A stretch of 64,000 bases of DNA from CALDUY01 sp046350255 (GTDB lineage Bacteria > Planctomycetota > Planctomycetia > Gemmatales > Gemmataceae). The position numbers and the translations under genes were made by a program. A model generated the notes under the pieces. That model ran no database searches. It was not told where the DNA came from and was given only the letters and a program-made list of their open reading frames with translations. This document shows, piece after piece, positions 24,410 through 34,576 of this stretch (within the stretch, counting starts at the first letter, position 1; each line of letters opens with the position of its first letter). The stretch spans positions 292,501 through 356,500 of the forward strand of contig JAXMAV010000010.1 in the NCBI GenBank assembly GCA_046350255.1. The letters are read 5' to 3'.

Positions 24410-25498
24410 TCAGGGCAGGGGGACATCCTGAAACTTGAAGCGAATAGGTACTTCGAGGATGCGTGCCGGAGCACGGTACTGGAGTTTCCAATCGGCCAGG
24501 CTACCGCGTTTCTGTCCAGGCCGGTCGGTGAAATGGTAGGTGACCAGCGCGCGGCGCGAGGAGACGAACTCGACCAGGTTGCCCGAGGAGACCAGAGATT
24601 TCCGCCCATCCGAAGTGACCAGGCGAAGCTCGTTGTTGATGACCAGGCTAGATGCCTGATAGCTTTCGAGAGACTTGCCTCCAGGGGGATAGGCCAGCGA
24701 TACCTGCACCGACCAGCGATCGGGGCCGACTACCAGGCGTTCGACGCGACAGATCACCTGGTCCTGCACGAGACGTCGCAGAGCGCTATCGGCCGCACTT
24801 TGCTGCAATGAGACGAGATCGGCATCGAAACGGAATGTGAGAAACTTGCTGGGAACAACCGCACGCACCTCGCCGGTAATCGAAGCGAGGCGGGACTCGG
24901 AGCGCGGCACGCCGGAGACAGTCAATTCCAGAGGGAAGGAGTATCGTCCATCCACCGGGGTGAGGGAGCCGCCTTCTTCCTGGGTCACCAGGGGAGTATT
25001 TTTGCTGTCGGTGACGTGAACCTGTCGAAGATGCGTGTCCACAAAGAGAGGGAGCAGGGAGGGCAACCAGGCGAGTTCGACCGTGACCACGGTGGAGCTC
25101 GCCTGCAGTTCGAGATCGCGCGAGGAAGTCACGCGCACCACCCGAAGGCGAAAAGGGCCGTCATAACTGGTGGGAGGCGGACGATATCCCGTTGGGGCAG
25201 AGACCAGGACCAGGCCACCTTCCCGGGCAAACTGAACACGAGCACCAGTGCGCTCGGCCAGGACCTCAAGCCCTTGCCAGAGAGATACCGCCGGTAGATC
25301 CAACGTGGCCGAGGTCACCTTGTCCCGATCGGAGCGAAGATCGGCAATCGCAAAGCCGCCGTGGCGAGACAGCTCCGCCAGATAAGTGGAAATGGGACGA
25401 TTCTTCCCCTGAAGGTTCAGGGGAGGATACCACGAAGAAGAAGGATTCTGAGCAAGAAGAAGAGGGAGGCAGAAAAGCGAAGCAAGAAGAAGCCGCAT
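24410..25498 (-). CDS. secreted protein of unknown function
   Basis: A 362-residue exported protein. A signal peptide spans residues 1-16 (MRLLLASLFCLPLLLA, ending at AQN). Residues about 30-105 (ISTYLAELSRHGGFAIADLR to GARVQFAREGGLVLVSAP) look like a small secretin/TonB N-terminal (STN-like) alpha-beta fold. The rest is beta-rich, with ASITGEVRAVVPSKFLTFRF and a C-terminal ILEVPIRFKFQDVPLP, a pattern I associate with planctomycete secreted proteins without assigned function. The purine-rich plus-strand stretch at about 25430-25495 is just this signal peptide in reverse. The start is 97 bp from the 5S gene end, on the same strand as the rRNA unit. Confidence 0.75.
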   Translation of the reverse strand: MRLLLASLFCLPLLLAQNPSSSWYPPLNLQGKNRPISTYLAELSRHGGFAIADLRSDRDKVTSATLDLPAVSLWQGLEVLAERTGARVQFAREGGLVLVSAPTGYRPPPTSYDGPFRLRVVRVTSSRDLELQASSTVVTVELAWLPSLLPLFVDTHLRQVHVTDSKNTPLVTQEEGGSLTPVDGRYSFPLELTVSGVPRSESRLASITGEVRAVVPSKFLTFRFDADLVSLQQSAADSALRRLVQDQVICRVERLVVGPDRWSVQVSLAYPPGGKSLESYQASSLVINNELRLVTSDGRKSLVSSGNLVEFVSSRRALVTYHFTDRPGQKRGSLADWKLQYRAPARILEVPIRFKFQDVPLP

Positions 25499-25558
25499 GA
25501 CACATCCCCAGCCAGGAAGAAGCGATGCTGTGGGAAGTATAGGGGATACAAACGCGAT

Positions 25559-25590
25559 GAGCCCTCCAGGGATTTCTCACTGGAGGGCTC
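25559..25590 (-). terminator. hairpin after 5S rRNA
   Basis: An 11-bp perfect stem (GAGCCCTCCAG / CTGGAGGGCTC, 25559-25569 and 25580-25590) lies immediately downstream of the 5S gene in the direction of transcription. A TTTT run precedes rather than follows it, so it is not a textbook intrinsic terminator, but its position suggests it ends or trims the rRNA transcript. Confidence 0.5.
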
Positions 25591-25595
25591 AAAAG

Positions 25596-25704
25596 ACCCG
25601 GCAATAACCTACTCTCGCCCTTGACGGACTACCATCGGCCCTGGATGCTTGACGGCCGTGTTCGGAATGGGAACGGGTATAGCCATCCAGGTAAGGTCAC
25701 CGGG
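25596..25704 (-). rRNA. rrf: 5S ribosomal RNA
   Basis: A 109-nt region with the 5S consensus on the minus strand: the CCCATTCCGAAC loop-B/C segment (near 25660-25672) and the GCGAGAGTAGG segment near 25610-25620. The terminal helix forms from CCCGG at the 5' end (25704-25700) and CCGGG at the 3' end. It lies about 80 bp downstream of 23S. Ends are estimated from the terminal helix and may be off by a few bases. Confidence 0.95.
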
Positions 25705-25783
25705 AGACGCATGGATATCAAGAAGTAGCGACAAGAGATTGCACTGAATTCGACTCGTGGCACACGAGGCCCGAGGAGAAAAT

Positions 25784-28639
<2,856 letters not shown>

Positions 28640-28861
28640 TCTTGCCCTCGACTGGCCCCATGACTCACGTCATAGCTCCCCTCGATCGCAGATCTGCCTC
28701 ACTACTAACCCCTCGCAGACTTCTGTCTCGAGGGATGAGTAATCGATCCATTTTCTCTCTGGGCTCGTGTAGAATTCATCTGTGGATACCCCACCCAGGC
28801 TGTGCCTTCGCACTCACCTGACTGGTCATCCACCTTGGATGCAACTCTTGCCGCTACCTAC

Positions 28862-28874
28862 TTGTCAAAGAACA
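28862..28874 (-). promoter_or_regulatory. boxA-like rRNA antitermination element
   Basis: The minus strand reads TGTTCTTTGACAA, close to the boxA consensus of rRNA leaders, about 220 nt before the 23S 5' end and downstream of the putative 23S promoter. BoxA recruits NusB/S10 to keep polymerase from terminating in untranslated rRNA. The surrounding 435-bp spacer (28640-29073) otherwise shows only the promoter. Confidence 0.6.
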
Positions 28875-29008
28875 TCCCTACCGCCCAGTTGCTTGGCCGA
28901 AAGGGAATCGAAGCATGCCATACCTAATGGCTGGGGATGCACCGATTCTCGTCCGGTCCTGCTCACTTCACCAACCGTTCGCATTTCGTTTCGATTGGTG
29001 AGTTAAGA

Positions 29009-29037
29009 ATCTTAGAGCTACTATTCCTGTTCGTCAA
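29009..29037 (-). promoter_or_regulatory. internal promoter P2 for 23S-5S
   Basis: On the minus strand, TTGACG (29037-29032), 17 bp, TAAGAT (29014-29009): five and four matches to consensus with ideal spacing. It lies between tRNA-Ala and 23S, so 23S-5S could be transcribed independently of the tRNAs. Confidence 0.6.
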
Positions 29038-29073
29038 CCTCTCTACTTCTTTTTTTTTGGCCTCTTTTTCGGA

Positions 29074-29146
29074 TGGAGATGACGGGGATCGAACCCGTAA
29101 CCTCCGGCTTGCAAAGCCGGCGCTCTCCCAGTTGAGCTACATCCCC
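29074..29146 (-). tRNA. tRNA-Ala (anticodon TGC)
   Basis: 73 nt on the minus strand. The acceptor stem GGGGATG pairs with CATCTCC (one G-U pair) with A as discriminator; the anticodon loop is in CTTTGCAAG, giving TGC; the T loop GGTTCGATCC is standard. CCA is not encoded. The gene lies 15 nt downstream of tRNA-Ile. Confidence 0.97.
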
Positions 29147-29161
29147 GGCGATTCCCTGCAG

Positions 29162-29235
29162 TGGGCGTACTTGGATTCGAACCAAGGACCTCAGCTTTAT
29201 CAGAGCTGCGCTCTAGCCAACTGAGCTATACGCCC
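29162..29235 (-). tRNA. tRNA-Ile (anticodon GAT)
   Basis: 74 nt on the minus strand. The acceptor GGGCGTA pairs with TACGCCC; the anticodon stem-loop contains CTGATAA (GAT); T loop GGTTCGAATCC. CCA is not encoded. tRNA-Ile followed by tRNA-Ala is the usual 16S-23S spacer pair, but no 16S precedes it here. Confidence 0.97.
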
Positions 29236-29258
29236 TTTATCTCTCCCACTGGAGAAAC

Positions 29259-29286
29259 AAAAAAGCCAAACCTGTTTTGGTTTGGC
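29259..29286 (-). terminator. intrinsic terminator upstream of tRNA-Ile
   Basis: On the minus strand, GCCAAACC (29286-29279), loop AAAACA, GGTTTGGC (29272-29265), then TTTTTT (29264-29259): an 8-bp perfect stem with a six-T tract, a textbook rho-independent terminator. It lies 23 bp before tRNA-Ile, after the consensus promoter P1 and leader ORF, so it must either end a short transcript or be bypassed to express the tRNAs. It also serves as the only visible terminator for the chaperone operon. Confidence 0.85.
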
Positions 29287-29317
29287 TCGACACGCTTCAT
29301 TAAGCTTGCGTCGAGCA

Positions 29318-29353
29318 TTACCTCAGGTGGTGAATAACAGGGATTCGACTCAT
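29318..29353 (-). CDS. leader peptide ORF MSRIPVIHHLR
   Basis: An 11-residue ORF on the minus strand, ATG at 29353 and TAA at 29320-29318. AAGGAG (29367-29362) lies 8 nt upstream, an ideal Shine-Dalgarno sequence. The ORF sits 32 nt after the -10 of a perfect consensus promoter and stops 1 nt before a hairpin that is followed by an intrinsic terminator. The peptide has two Ile and two adjacent His. Position and signals suggest a regulatory leader; there is no evidence for a function of the peptide itself. Confidence 0.45.
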   Translation of the reverse strand: MSRIPVIHHLR

Positions 29354-29384
29354 ACCAACAACTCCTTGCATTGACGTACAGGGG

Positions 29385-29412
29385 ATTATAGGCGTGAGCC
29401 AACCTCTGTCAA
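29385..29412 (-). promoter_or_regulatory. perfect consensus sigma-70 promoter P1
   Basis: On the minus strand, TTGACA (29412-29407), 16 bp, TATAAT (29390-29385): both hexamers match consensus fully. It begins 13 bp after the stop of the zinc-ribbon gene and drives transcription into the leader, terminator, tRNA-Ile, tRNA-Ala and 23S. Such strength is typical of stable-RNA promoters. Confidence 0.85.
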
Positions 29413-29424
29413 CTGGTTTTCTTC

Positions 29425-29913
29425 TTATTCTTCCTTCACCTGGGCAGCGGGTTCTCCGCTGGACTCCATGGGGGCGTTCTTGCCTGCATGCACGCCCAGG
29501 TAGTACGCCCCTAGCACCGATCCGAAATAGAGCAGAAACAGTGCTATCCAGCTCCAGCCGCTGGTATTGTCGCGCTCCTGCCAGCCAGCCATCCATCTGC
29601 GCCAGCGGCCTTCCTTTTGAATGCTGCGCAGCCAGCGACGACCGGGGGCGGTGTGGTCGAACTGGCGTACGGCGGTCGCCACCTTGCCCACCTGCCGTCG
29701 GGCCGTCGTGTTATCCGGGTCCACCTCCAGCACCGACAGATAGGCCCAGACGGCTTCTCCCAGCTCGCCCTCGCGGGTTAGTCGTTCGGCCTCGCCCAGG
29801 CCATCACGAAGATGCGTCACGTAGTCCGCCAGCAGCGCCAGATCCGTCTGGCACTTCCGGCAACGGCGCGCATCCTCGGGAAGCATTTCCCGGCACATCG
29901 GGCACTTGATCAT
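29425..29913 (-). CDS. zinc-ribbon membrane protein, last gene of chaperone operon
   Basis: A 162-residue protein. An N-terminal zinc ribbon has CPMC at residues 4-7 and CRKC near 18-21; a helical, TPR-like middle (LGEAERLTREGELGEAVWAY) follows; one membrane helix lies at about 120-140 (WSWIALFLLYFGSVLGAYYLGV), and the C-terminus is acidic. ATG 29913 is preferred to a longer frame to 29955, because it places the ribbon at the N-terminus and has a GAGG upstream. It starts 42 bp after the second Hsp70-type gene and is the last gene before the operon's apparent end. The function is not known; a membrane-tethered adaptor for the chaperones is possible. Confidence 0.75.
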   Translation of the reverse strand: MIKCPMCREMLPEDARRCRKCQTDLALLADYVTHLRDGLGEAERLTREGELGEAVWAYLSVLEVDPDNTTARRQVGKVATAVRQFDHTAPGRRWLRSIQKEGRWRRWMAGWQERDNTSGWSWIALFLLYFGSVLGAYYLGVHAGKNAPMESSGEPAAQVKEE

Positions 29914-29955
29914 GGTCGTCGGTCCCTCGGCGAGTGCGGTCGGTTGCACTTCCAA

Positions 29956-31695
29956 TCACAGCAGGTAGGCGTAGTTCAGCAACCGATCATTCAGCACGGC
30001 GCTGGCGTCTTCCATCTTCTTCTTGTCGCCCGATCCCATGGCCATGCGAACCTGCCGGCACAGCTCCTCCAGTTCTCGGCGGTCTTCCAGGTTTTCGATG
30101 CGCGGAATGACATCCTGCTCTGTCTTTTTCAGCACCTCGATGGCGTCCTTGTACTCCTGGCTCGATTCCAGTTCGAGCGTCTGGTTGACGAGGTTCTTGT
30201 TGATCTCCTTCATCTTCATGATCTGAGCGGCGGTCAGCTCGTTCTCGCCCGTCTGCTGGATAGCAAACCGTTTCTTCTGCCCGGCGTAGGGATCGTTGAT
30301 CACCACGGTCAGGATGCCGTCGTCGCCATACTCGAACGACACGTCCAGCGCTGCATCCTTCTGCGTTCGCGGCGGCTTGAACTCCCAGGGGATCTCGGCC
30401 AGCTTGACGTTCTCGGGACTGTCCGGGTTATCGTACACATCCCCTTCGTAGACACTGATTTGCACCCGATCCGCCGGGTCGGCTACGGGGTAGTAGGTCT
30501 TGTTGTACGAGCAGGGAATATCGCTGCCGCGCTTGATGATCGGGTCGAGGAAGACCCGGTTGGTGCGCTGGTCGATGGGGTTGGTGCAGAGCGAATGTTC
30601 GAGTTTGACCGAGTAGGCGTAGTTATCCAGCCCCGCGGCCCCCTGGAGGATGGCGGAGACGATGGCCGCGCCCTGGGCCACGCAGGTCATGGGATCGACG
30701 CGGTCGAACGATTCGGGTTCCTTGCCGGCTAGCTTTTCGGAGACGTAGCGCTTGATCAGGGGGATCTTCGACGTGCCGCCCACCAGCAGCACCTTGTCGA
30801 TGTCGGAGGGACGCAGGCCGCGGAATTTCAGCGCCTCGTCGATGGCGGTGCCCGACTTCACCACCAGCGGCATGATGAGCCGCTCGAACGTCCCGCGCTC
30901 GATGGTTTCTTCCAGGTGCAGATGCCGTTCGGGCACCAACTCGGCCTTGCGGGCGACGGCCACCTGCTCGCTGGAAAGGTCGATCTTGGCCTTTTCGACG
31001 GCGAGCATGAACTGCTGTTTGTACGGCGAGTTGAGGATGTCGTAGCCGGTGCGATCGAGGAACTTCTCGGCGACGTGCTTGGCCAGGGTGGTGTCGATGT
31101 CATCGCCGCCGAGCTTGCCAATTCCCTTGGACGAAATTTCCTCGAAGATGCCGTGGTGGATGCGCAGGATGGTGACATCGAGGGTGCCGCCGCCGAAGTC
31201 GTAGACCAGGACCGTCTGGTCATCCTGAGCATTGAGCCCGTAGCAGATGGCCGCGGCGGTCGGCTCGTTGATGAGCGTGAGCACCTGCATGCCCGCCGCG
31301 CCGGCGCAGAGCTTGGTGGCGTGGCGGGCCAATCCCTTGCTGTTGGCCGGAATCGTCACCACCGATTTGATGAACGACTCGCCCAGGGCCTGCTCGGCGT
31401 CCTTTTTCAGGAGGCTGAACAGCATGACAGCAATCTGTTCGGTGCGAAGATTCTGGCCGACGAACGGGACGCGTTCGGGGGTCCCCAGGATGCGCTTGAT
31501 CGAACGGATCGAGCGTTGCTCGTCGAAGTTTTCCTTGGCTTCCTGTCCGAAGCCGAGGGTGCCATCGCGGCGCATGGTCACAATCGACGGGGTCCACTTC
31601 TGGCCCTCGTGATTGGGCACCACCTCCGCCTGACCGAACTGGAAGTTGGCGACGACCGAGTTGCTGGTGCCGAAATCGATGCCAATATAGGGCAT
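29956..31695 (-). CDS. Hsp70-type chaperone (DnaK-like), 579 aa
   Basis: An Hsp70-family ATPase, shorter than DnaK (about 640). The nucleotide-binding domain is complete: GIDFGTSNS at residues 5-13, NEPTAAA at 143-149, DFGGGTLDV at 166-174 and VLLVGGTSKIPL at 302-313. A substrate-binding-like beta domain begins near 375, but is atypical (for example NKTYYPVADPADRVQISVYE), and a short helical lid follows from about 500, without the EEVD or acidic tail of classical DnaK. It lies 40 bp after the GrpE-like gene, with a J-like gene before that, so partner proteins are encoded together. This is a specialised paralogue, not the housekeeping DnaK. Confidence 0.92.
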   Translation of the reverse strand: MPYIGIDFGTSNSVVANFQFGQAEVVPNHEGQKWTPSIVTMRRDGTLGFGQEAKENFDEQRSIRSIKRILGTPERVPFVGQNLRTEQIAVMLFSLLKKDAEQALGESFIKSVVTIPANSKGLARHATKLCAGAAGMQVLTLINEPTAAAICYGLNAQDDQTVLVYDFGGGTLDVTILRIHHGIFEEISSKGIGKLGGDDIDTTLAKHVAEKFLDRTGYDILNSPYKQQFMLAVEKAKIDLSSEQVAVARKAELVPERHLHLEETIERGTFERLIMPLVVKSGTAIDEALKFRGLRPSDIDKVLLVGGTSKIPLIKRYVSEKLAGKEPESFDRVDPMTCVAQGAAIVSAILQGAAGLDNYAYSVKLEHSLCTNPIDQRTNRVFLDPIIKRGSDIPCSYNKTYYPVADPADRVQISVYEGDVYDNPDSPENVKLAEIPWEFKPPRTQKDAALDVSFEYGDDGILTVVINDPYAGQKKRFAIQQTGENELTAAQIMKMKEINKNLVNQTLELESSQEYKDAIEVLKKTEQDVIPRIENLEDRRELEELCRQVRMAMGSGDKKKMEDASAVLNDRLLNYAYLL

Positions 31696-31735
31696 GGAAG
31701 GACCTCAGGGGCCGATGCGGGCGGTAACTGGGGGT

Positions 31736-32338
31736 TTATTCGCTGACGATGACTTTGGGCCGACGAAGGACGAATTCGGGCTGCTGACTGGCGTAGCCGC
31801 GCTCGCGCTGAGCGGCGACGAGCAGGGGGCCCATGCCCTCCACGCGCATGCTACCGACGCGCTCGTGCAACGCGGGGTTGTAGGGCGCACTGATGACTGC
31901 GTCGTAGGGATGGATGCCGTGTCGGCGCAGACTATCCTGCACCTTGCGAGATTCCACCTCGATGGCCTCGGCCCAGCGGCGCAGCGCCTCAACGTCGTCC
32001 AGGGCCGGGCGAGCCGCCGCGATGGCCTCCAGATCCTGACCGACTTCCAGCAGTTCATTCAACAGTGCCAGGCTGGCCCGTTTCTCGCCATGAATCTCCT
32101 GGCGCAGCTGCTGATAGGCGCGTTGCGTGTCGGCGGCGAAGTTGTTGAAGCTGCCTTTCAGCTCGTCGCGCACGCTGTTGACCCGGCGCTCGAACTCTTG
32201 ATGCTGCCGGTTGTTGCGCTCGCGCAGGGAGATCAGCTCCTCGCACAGCCGGTAGATGGTGGACGAGCCCAGCGTCTGGTTGTCGCGAGGCGGGCGGCTG
32301 GCCTCGGCCGGGGCCGTCAGGGGCATATCGTTACTCAT
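31736..32338 (-). CDS. GrpE-like nucleotide exchange factor
   Basis: A 200-residue protein. The centre is a long helix or coiled coil (about residues 30-110, for example LCEELISLRERNNRQHQEFE), and the C-terminus is GrpE-like: PYDAVISAPYNPALHERVG around 143-161 corresponds to the YDPxxHEAV element of GrpE, and EFVLRRPKVIVSE at the very end matches the terminal beta strand (GYxxxxRVLRPAKVxV). The N-terminus is diverged. It overlaps the J-like gene by 4 bp (ATGA) and precedes the Hsp70 gene, the order expected for a dedicated exchange factor of the neighbouring chaperone. The GrpE assignment rests on the C-terminal domain. Confidence 0.75.
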   Translation of the reverse strand: MSNDMPLTAPAEASRPPRDNQTLGSSTIYRLCEELISLRERNNRQHQEFERRVNSVRDELKGSFNNFAADTQRAYQQLRQEIHGEKRASLALLNELLEVGQDLEAIAAARPALDDVEALRRWAEAIEVESRKVQDSLRRHGIHPYDAVISAPYNPALHERVGSMRVEGMGPLLVAAQRERGYASQQPEFVLRRPKVIVSE

Positions 32339-32892
32339 GCGGGACGATCCTGCTGCTGGAGATGGTGCGACGTGGAGGTCGGGGCGGTAGGTAAGGGAAT
32401 GGCCCAGGGATCGAGGGGTTGCTCAGCCAGCTGTTGCAGCAACACCGAGGCTGCTGGGAACTCCTCGGGTACCGGGTGCAGCTGAATGGCGGCACGCACC
32501 TGCGCCGTCTCGGGTAACTCCACTGTAGGAGTATAGTCGGCGAGGTTCTTCTCGCTGTCAAGCGGCCGCCACAGACGCGAGCCCTGCCCGCCGTCCTGCC
32601 CATAGCGTTCCGCCAGTTGTGCCAACATCTGATCGGAGGTATCGGCGTTGATGCTGGCGACATCCGCCCGCACGCGGCGTTCGTCGTCGCTCAGGGCATC
32701 TCGCGCCCAGTTGATGTCCTCCAGCTGCACCTTGATAATGGCACGCCGGGCCCACTTGATGCGATCGGCCCAGTGTTCCTCGATCTCCTTCTTCGTGGCC
32801 GATTTGTCCAGCCCCAGCAGAAGGAAGGGGCCCATCTCTTCGCGGCCCAGGGACGCAAGTTCGAGCACCACCGGCTCCGGACTATTCCCCAT
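32335..32892 (-). CDS. J-like protein lacking HPD
   Basis: A 185-residue protein starting at ATG 32892. Residues about 22-78 follow the J-domain pattern: GPFLLLGLDKSATKKEIEEH, then a basic helix WADRIKWARRAIIK, then LEDINWARDALSDDERRVRA, which resembles helices III-IV (EInxAyxvLsDpxkRxxyD). The catalytic HPD tripeptide between helices II and III is missing, so it should not stimulate Hsp70 ATPase in the classical way. The C-terminal 100 residues have no recognised fold. It lies 106 bp after the TPR gene and overlaps the GrpE-like gene by 4 bp. It may be a degenerate J-domain that only docks to the Hsp70s; the homology is inferred from pattern and context. Confidence 0.6.
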   Translation of the reverse strand: MGNSPEPVVLELASLGREEMGPFLLLGLDKSATKKEIEEHWADRIKWARRAIIKVQLEDINWARDALSDDERRVRADVASINADTSDQMLAQLAERYGQDGGQGSRLWRPLDSEKNLADYTPTVELPETAQVRAAIQLHPVPEEFPAASVLLQQLAEQPLDPWAIPLPTAPTSTSHHLQQQDRPA

Positions 32893-32998
32893 CCCCTTGT
32901 TCTCCTGTGAACTTCCATCCCCCTGGCACGTCTCGCCCCGTTGCACCTTCCCACATCCTATACCTCTGGTTCGCTCGCCAGGCTTCCTTCTTCGCGCC

Positions 32999-34573
32999 TC
33001 AGGCGCCCATGGAGCGACACGCCTCCATCTTCTTGTCGATGTGTTCGGCCAGGTCGCGCACAATCCGCTTGTGCTCCTCGGTCTGCACCAGCGGCAAACA
33101 CTTGCCGGTGATGCGCCGCAGCTTCTGAAACTCCTTCAGCAGATCGCGCATCACCTCGCGGACCGCCGCCCAGTTGATCTGATAGTTGGGCAGGCTGCGA
33201 ATCTGATCGACCACCTTGCCCATCTGATCGGTCAGTTGGTCGCAGAGATTTCCCATCAGCGGGATGACGTTGCCCACCATGCCGACGGCACGCTCCTCGA
33301 CGCGGGCATCGGCGGGGTAGCGCTTGCGGATGCGCTCGACCTCGTTGAGCAACTTTTCGATGTCGTTGAGCCCCTTGACCTCGATCAGGTCCAGCTCGTA
33401 CAGCTCGTATTGCGGCTCGCCGGGGTTCAGCTTACGCAGCTGCTCCAGCGTGCGGCGAGCGTCGCTGGGACGTTTCGCCTGATTGTAGAGGTGGAAGATG
33501 CGATCCAGCGAGGCGCTGTCCTGCGGCCGCACCTGCAAGGCGCGCTGCATGTAGTTGATCGCCGTGGACCACTTCTCCTTGTCGGCATACTTTCCCGAGA
33601 GACGGGCCAGGCTCTCGTAGAACACCCACCCCCGATATTTCTCAATGTCCGGAGGGTGTGGTATCTCGCTGTCGATCAGGTCGAAGTAGCGGTTCCAGTG
33701 GGGGTCGGCCTCCTGCAGGTTGCCTTCCAGCTCGTAGGTCAGCGCCAGGTTCTGCTGAATGCGGGCATCGTCCGGAGCCAGCTTTTCCGCCTGGGTAAAC
33801 TGGGTGATGGCGCTGTCGAAGTCGTGCGTCATGGCAGCGCACACCCCCAGCAGATTCACCAGGGCGATCTGGCAGCTCTTGTTGAAGCCACGCTCTCGCG
33901 CCAGGGGACGCAGCAGTAGTTCCGCCTCGGTCCACAGGCAGCGATCGACCAGTTGCTTGCCCTTGACCAGCCCGGCCTCGATGTAGGCCTCGCGCACAGC
34001 CGCACTGCGTGGACGCGCCTCGCTCATGGCTCGGAGCAGAGATAGCACGGTATCGAGTTGCCCCAGACCTCGCACCACCTGCAGCAGACGTTCCTCGTCC
34101 GAGGAATGCAGCTCGGCCAGCATTGGATCGGGGCGGCCCTCTCCTTTTTTGCAGGTGCGCAACAGGGCCCATAGCACCTGGAGGAAGCGGCGGTCTTCCT
34201 CGGCCCCGGGTTTGCCCTCCAGCAGGCCAATGGCGCGAGGAATCAGCTCGAGACAGGCATCGACCTGCCCCAGCGTTAACCGCGTCAGGAGCAGGTTGTA
34301 GGCGATCTCGAACGAGGTGGCATCCATCGACCAGGCGCGGGCAAACTCTCCCTCGGCCTGGGTCAGGTTGTTCTCGGTCAACGAGAGCAACCCCATTTGC
34401 AGCACCACGTTGGCGTCCGGCTTCTGAATCTTGCGCAGGGCCGTCCGCGCCTCGTTCACCTTGCCCTGGCGCTTGTAGGCCAGAAACAGGAGGTAGAGCA
34501 CTCCGGCATCCTGACCGGCAGACTGGGAGGCACGTTCCAGCACCGAGGCAGCGGCTTCAAAGGCCCTGGACAT
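32999..34573 (-). CDS. TPR protein of chaperone operon
   Basis: A 524-residue soluble protein without a signal peptide. Tetratricopeptide-like repeats cover most of residues 1-400 (for example GVLYLLFLAYKRQGKVNEAR, DFDSAITQFTQAEKLAPDDA, then RIQQNLALTYELEGNLQEAD). The C-terminal 120 residues form a separate helical region (LCDQLTDQMGKVVDQIRSLP to IDKKMEACRSMGA). TPR proteins often dock onto Hsp70/Hsp90 termini or clients. It starts 3 bp after the membrane TPR gene, so co-translation is likely, and lies between that gene and the J-like gene. A co-chaperone or client adaptor is the natural guess, but no specific Hsp70-binding clamp is recognisable. Confidence 0.85.
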   Translation of the reverse strand: MSRAFEAAASVLERASQSAGQDAGVLYLLFLAYKRQGKVNEARTALRKIQKPDANVVLQMGLLSLTENNLTQAEGEFARAWSMDATSFEIAYNLLLTRLTLGQVDACLELIPRAIGLLEGKPGAEEDRRFLQVLWALLRTCKKGEGRPDPMLAELHSSDEERLLQVVRGLGQLDTVLSLLRAMSEARPRSAAVREAYIEAGLVKGKQLVDRCLWTEAELLLRPLARERGFNKSCQIALVNLLGVCAAMTHDFDSAITQFTQAEKLAPDDARIQQNLALTYELEGNLQEADPHWNRYFDLIDSEIPHPPDIEKYRGWVFYESLARLSGKYADKEKWSTAINYMQRALQVRPQDSASLDRIFHLYNQAKRPSDARRTLEQLRKLNPGEPQYELYELDLIEVKGLNDIEKLLNEVERIRKRYPADARVEERAVGMVGNVIPLMGNLCDQLTDQMGKVVDQIRSLPNYQINWAAVREVMRDLLKEFQKLRRITGKCLPLVQTEEHKRIVRDLAEHIDKKMEACRSMGA

Positions 34574-34576
34574 GAT

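Larger units (their letters stand above)
29259..29378 (-). ncRNA. short promoter-to-terminator transcript (attenuator leader or small RNA)
   Basis: Promoter P1 would start a transcript near 29378 that ends at the intrinsic terminator at 29259, about 120 nt. It carries an 11-codon ORF with a good ribosome site, a first hairpin (GCTCGAC at 29316-29310 with GTCGAGC at 29291-29285) and then the terminator hairpin. The 3' arm of the first hairpin shares two bases with the terminator stem. This fits either a leader-peptide attenuator for the tRNA/23S unit or an independent small RNA. Confidence 0.4.

Noticed and set aside
25430..25500. Purine-rich simple-sequence tract (AAGAAG-like)
   Set aside because: It is the reverse of the Leu/Phe/Ser-rich signal peptide of the minus-strand secreted protein.
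29236..29424. Truncated 16S rRNA 3' end upstream of tRNA-Ile
   Set aside because: No anti-Shine-Dalgarno or 16S 3'-domain sequence is present; the space holds a promoter, a leader ORF and a terminator.
29318..29596. 92-residue minus-strand ORF spanning the end of the zinc-ribbon gene
   Set aside because: It is out of frame with the zinc-ribbon gene over most of its length; only its last 11 codons, with their own ribosome site, are of interest.
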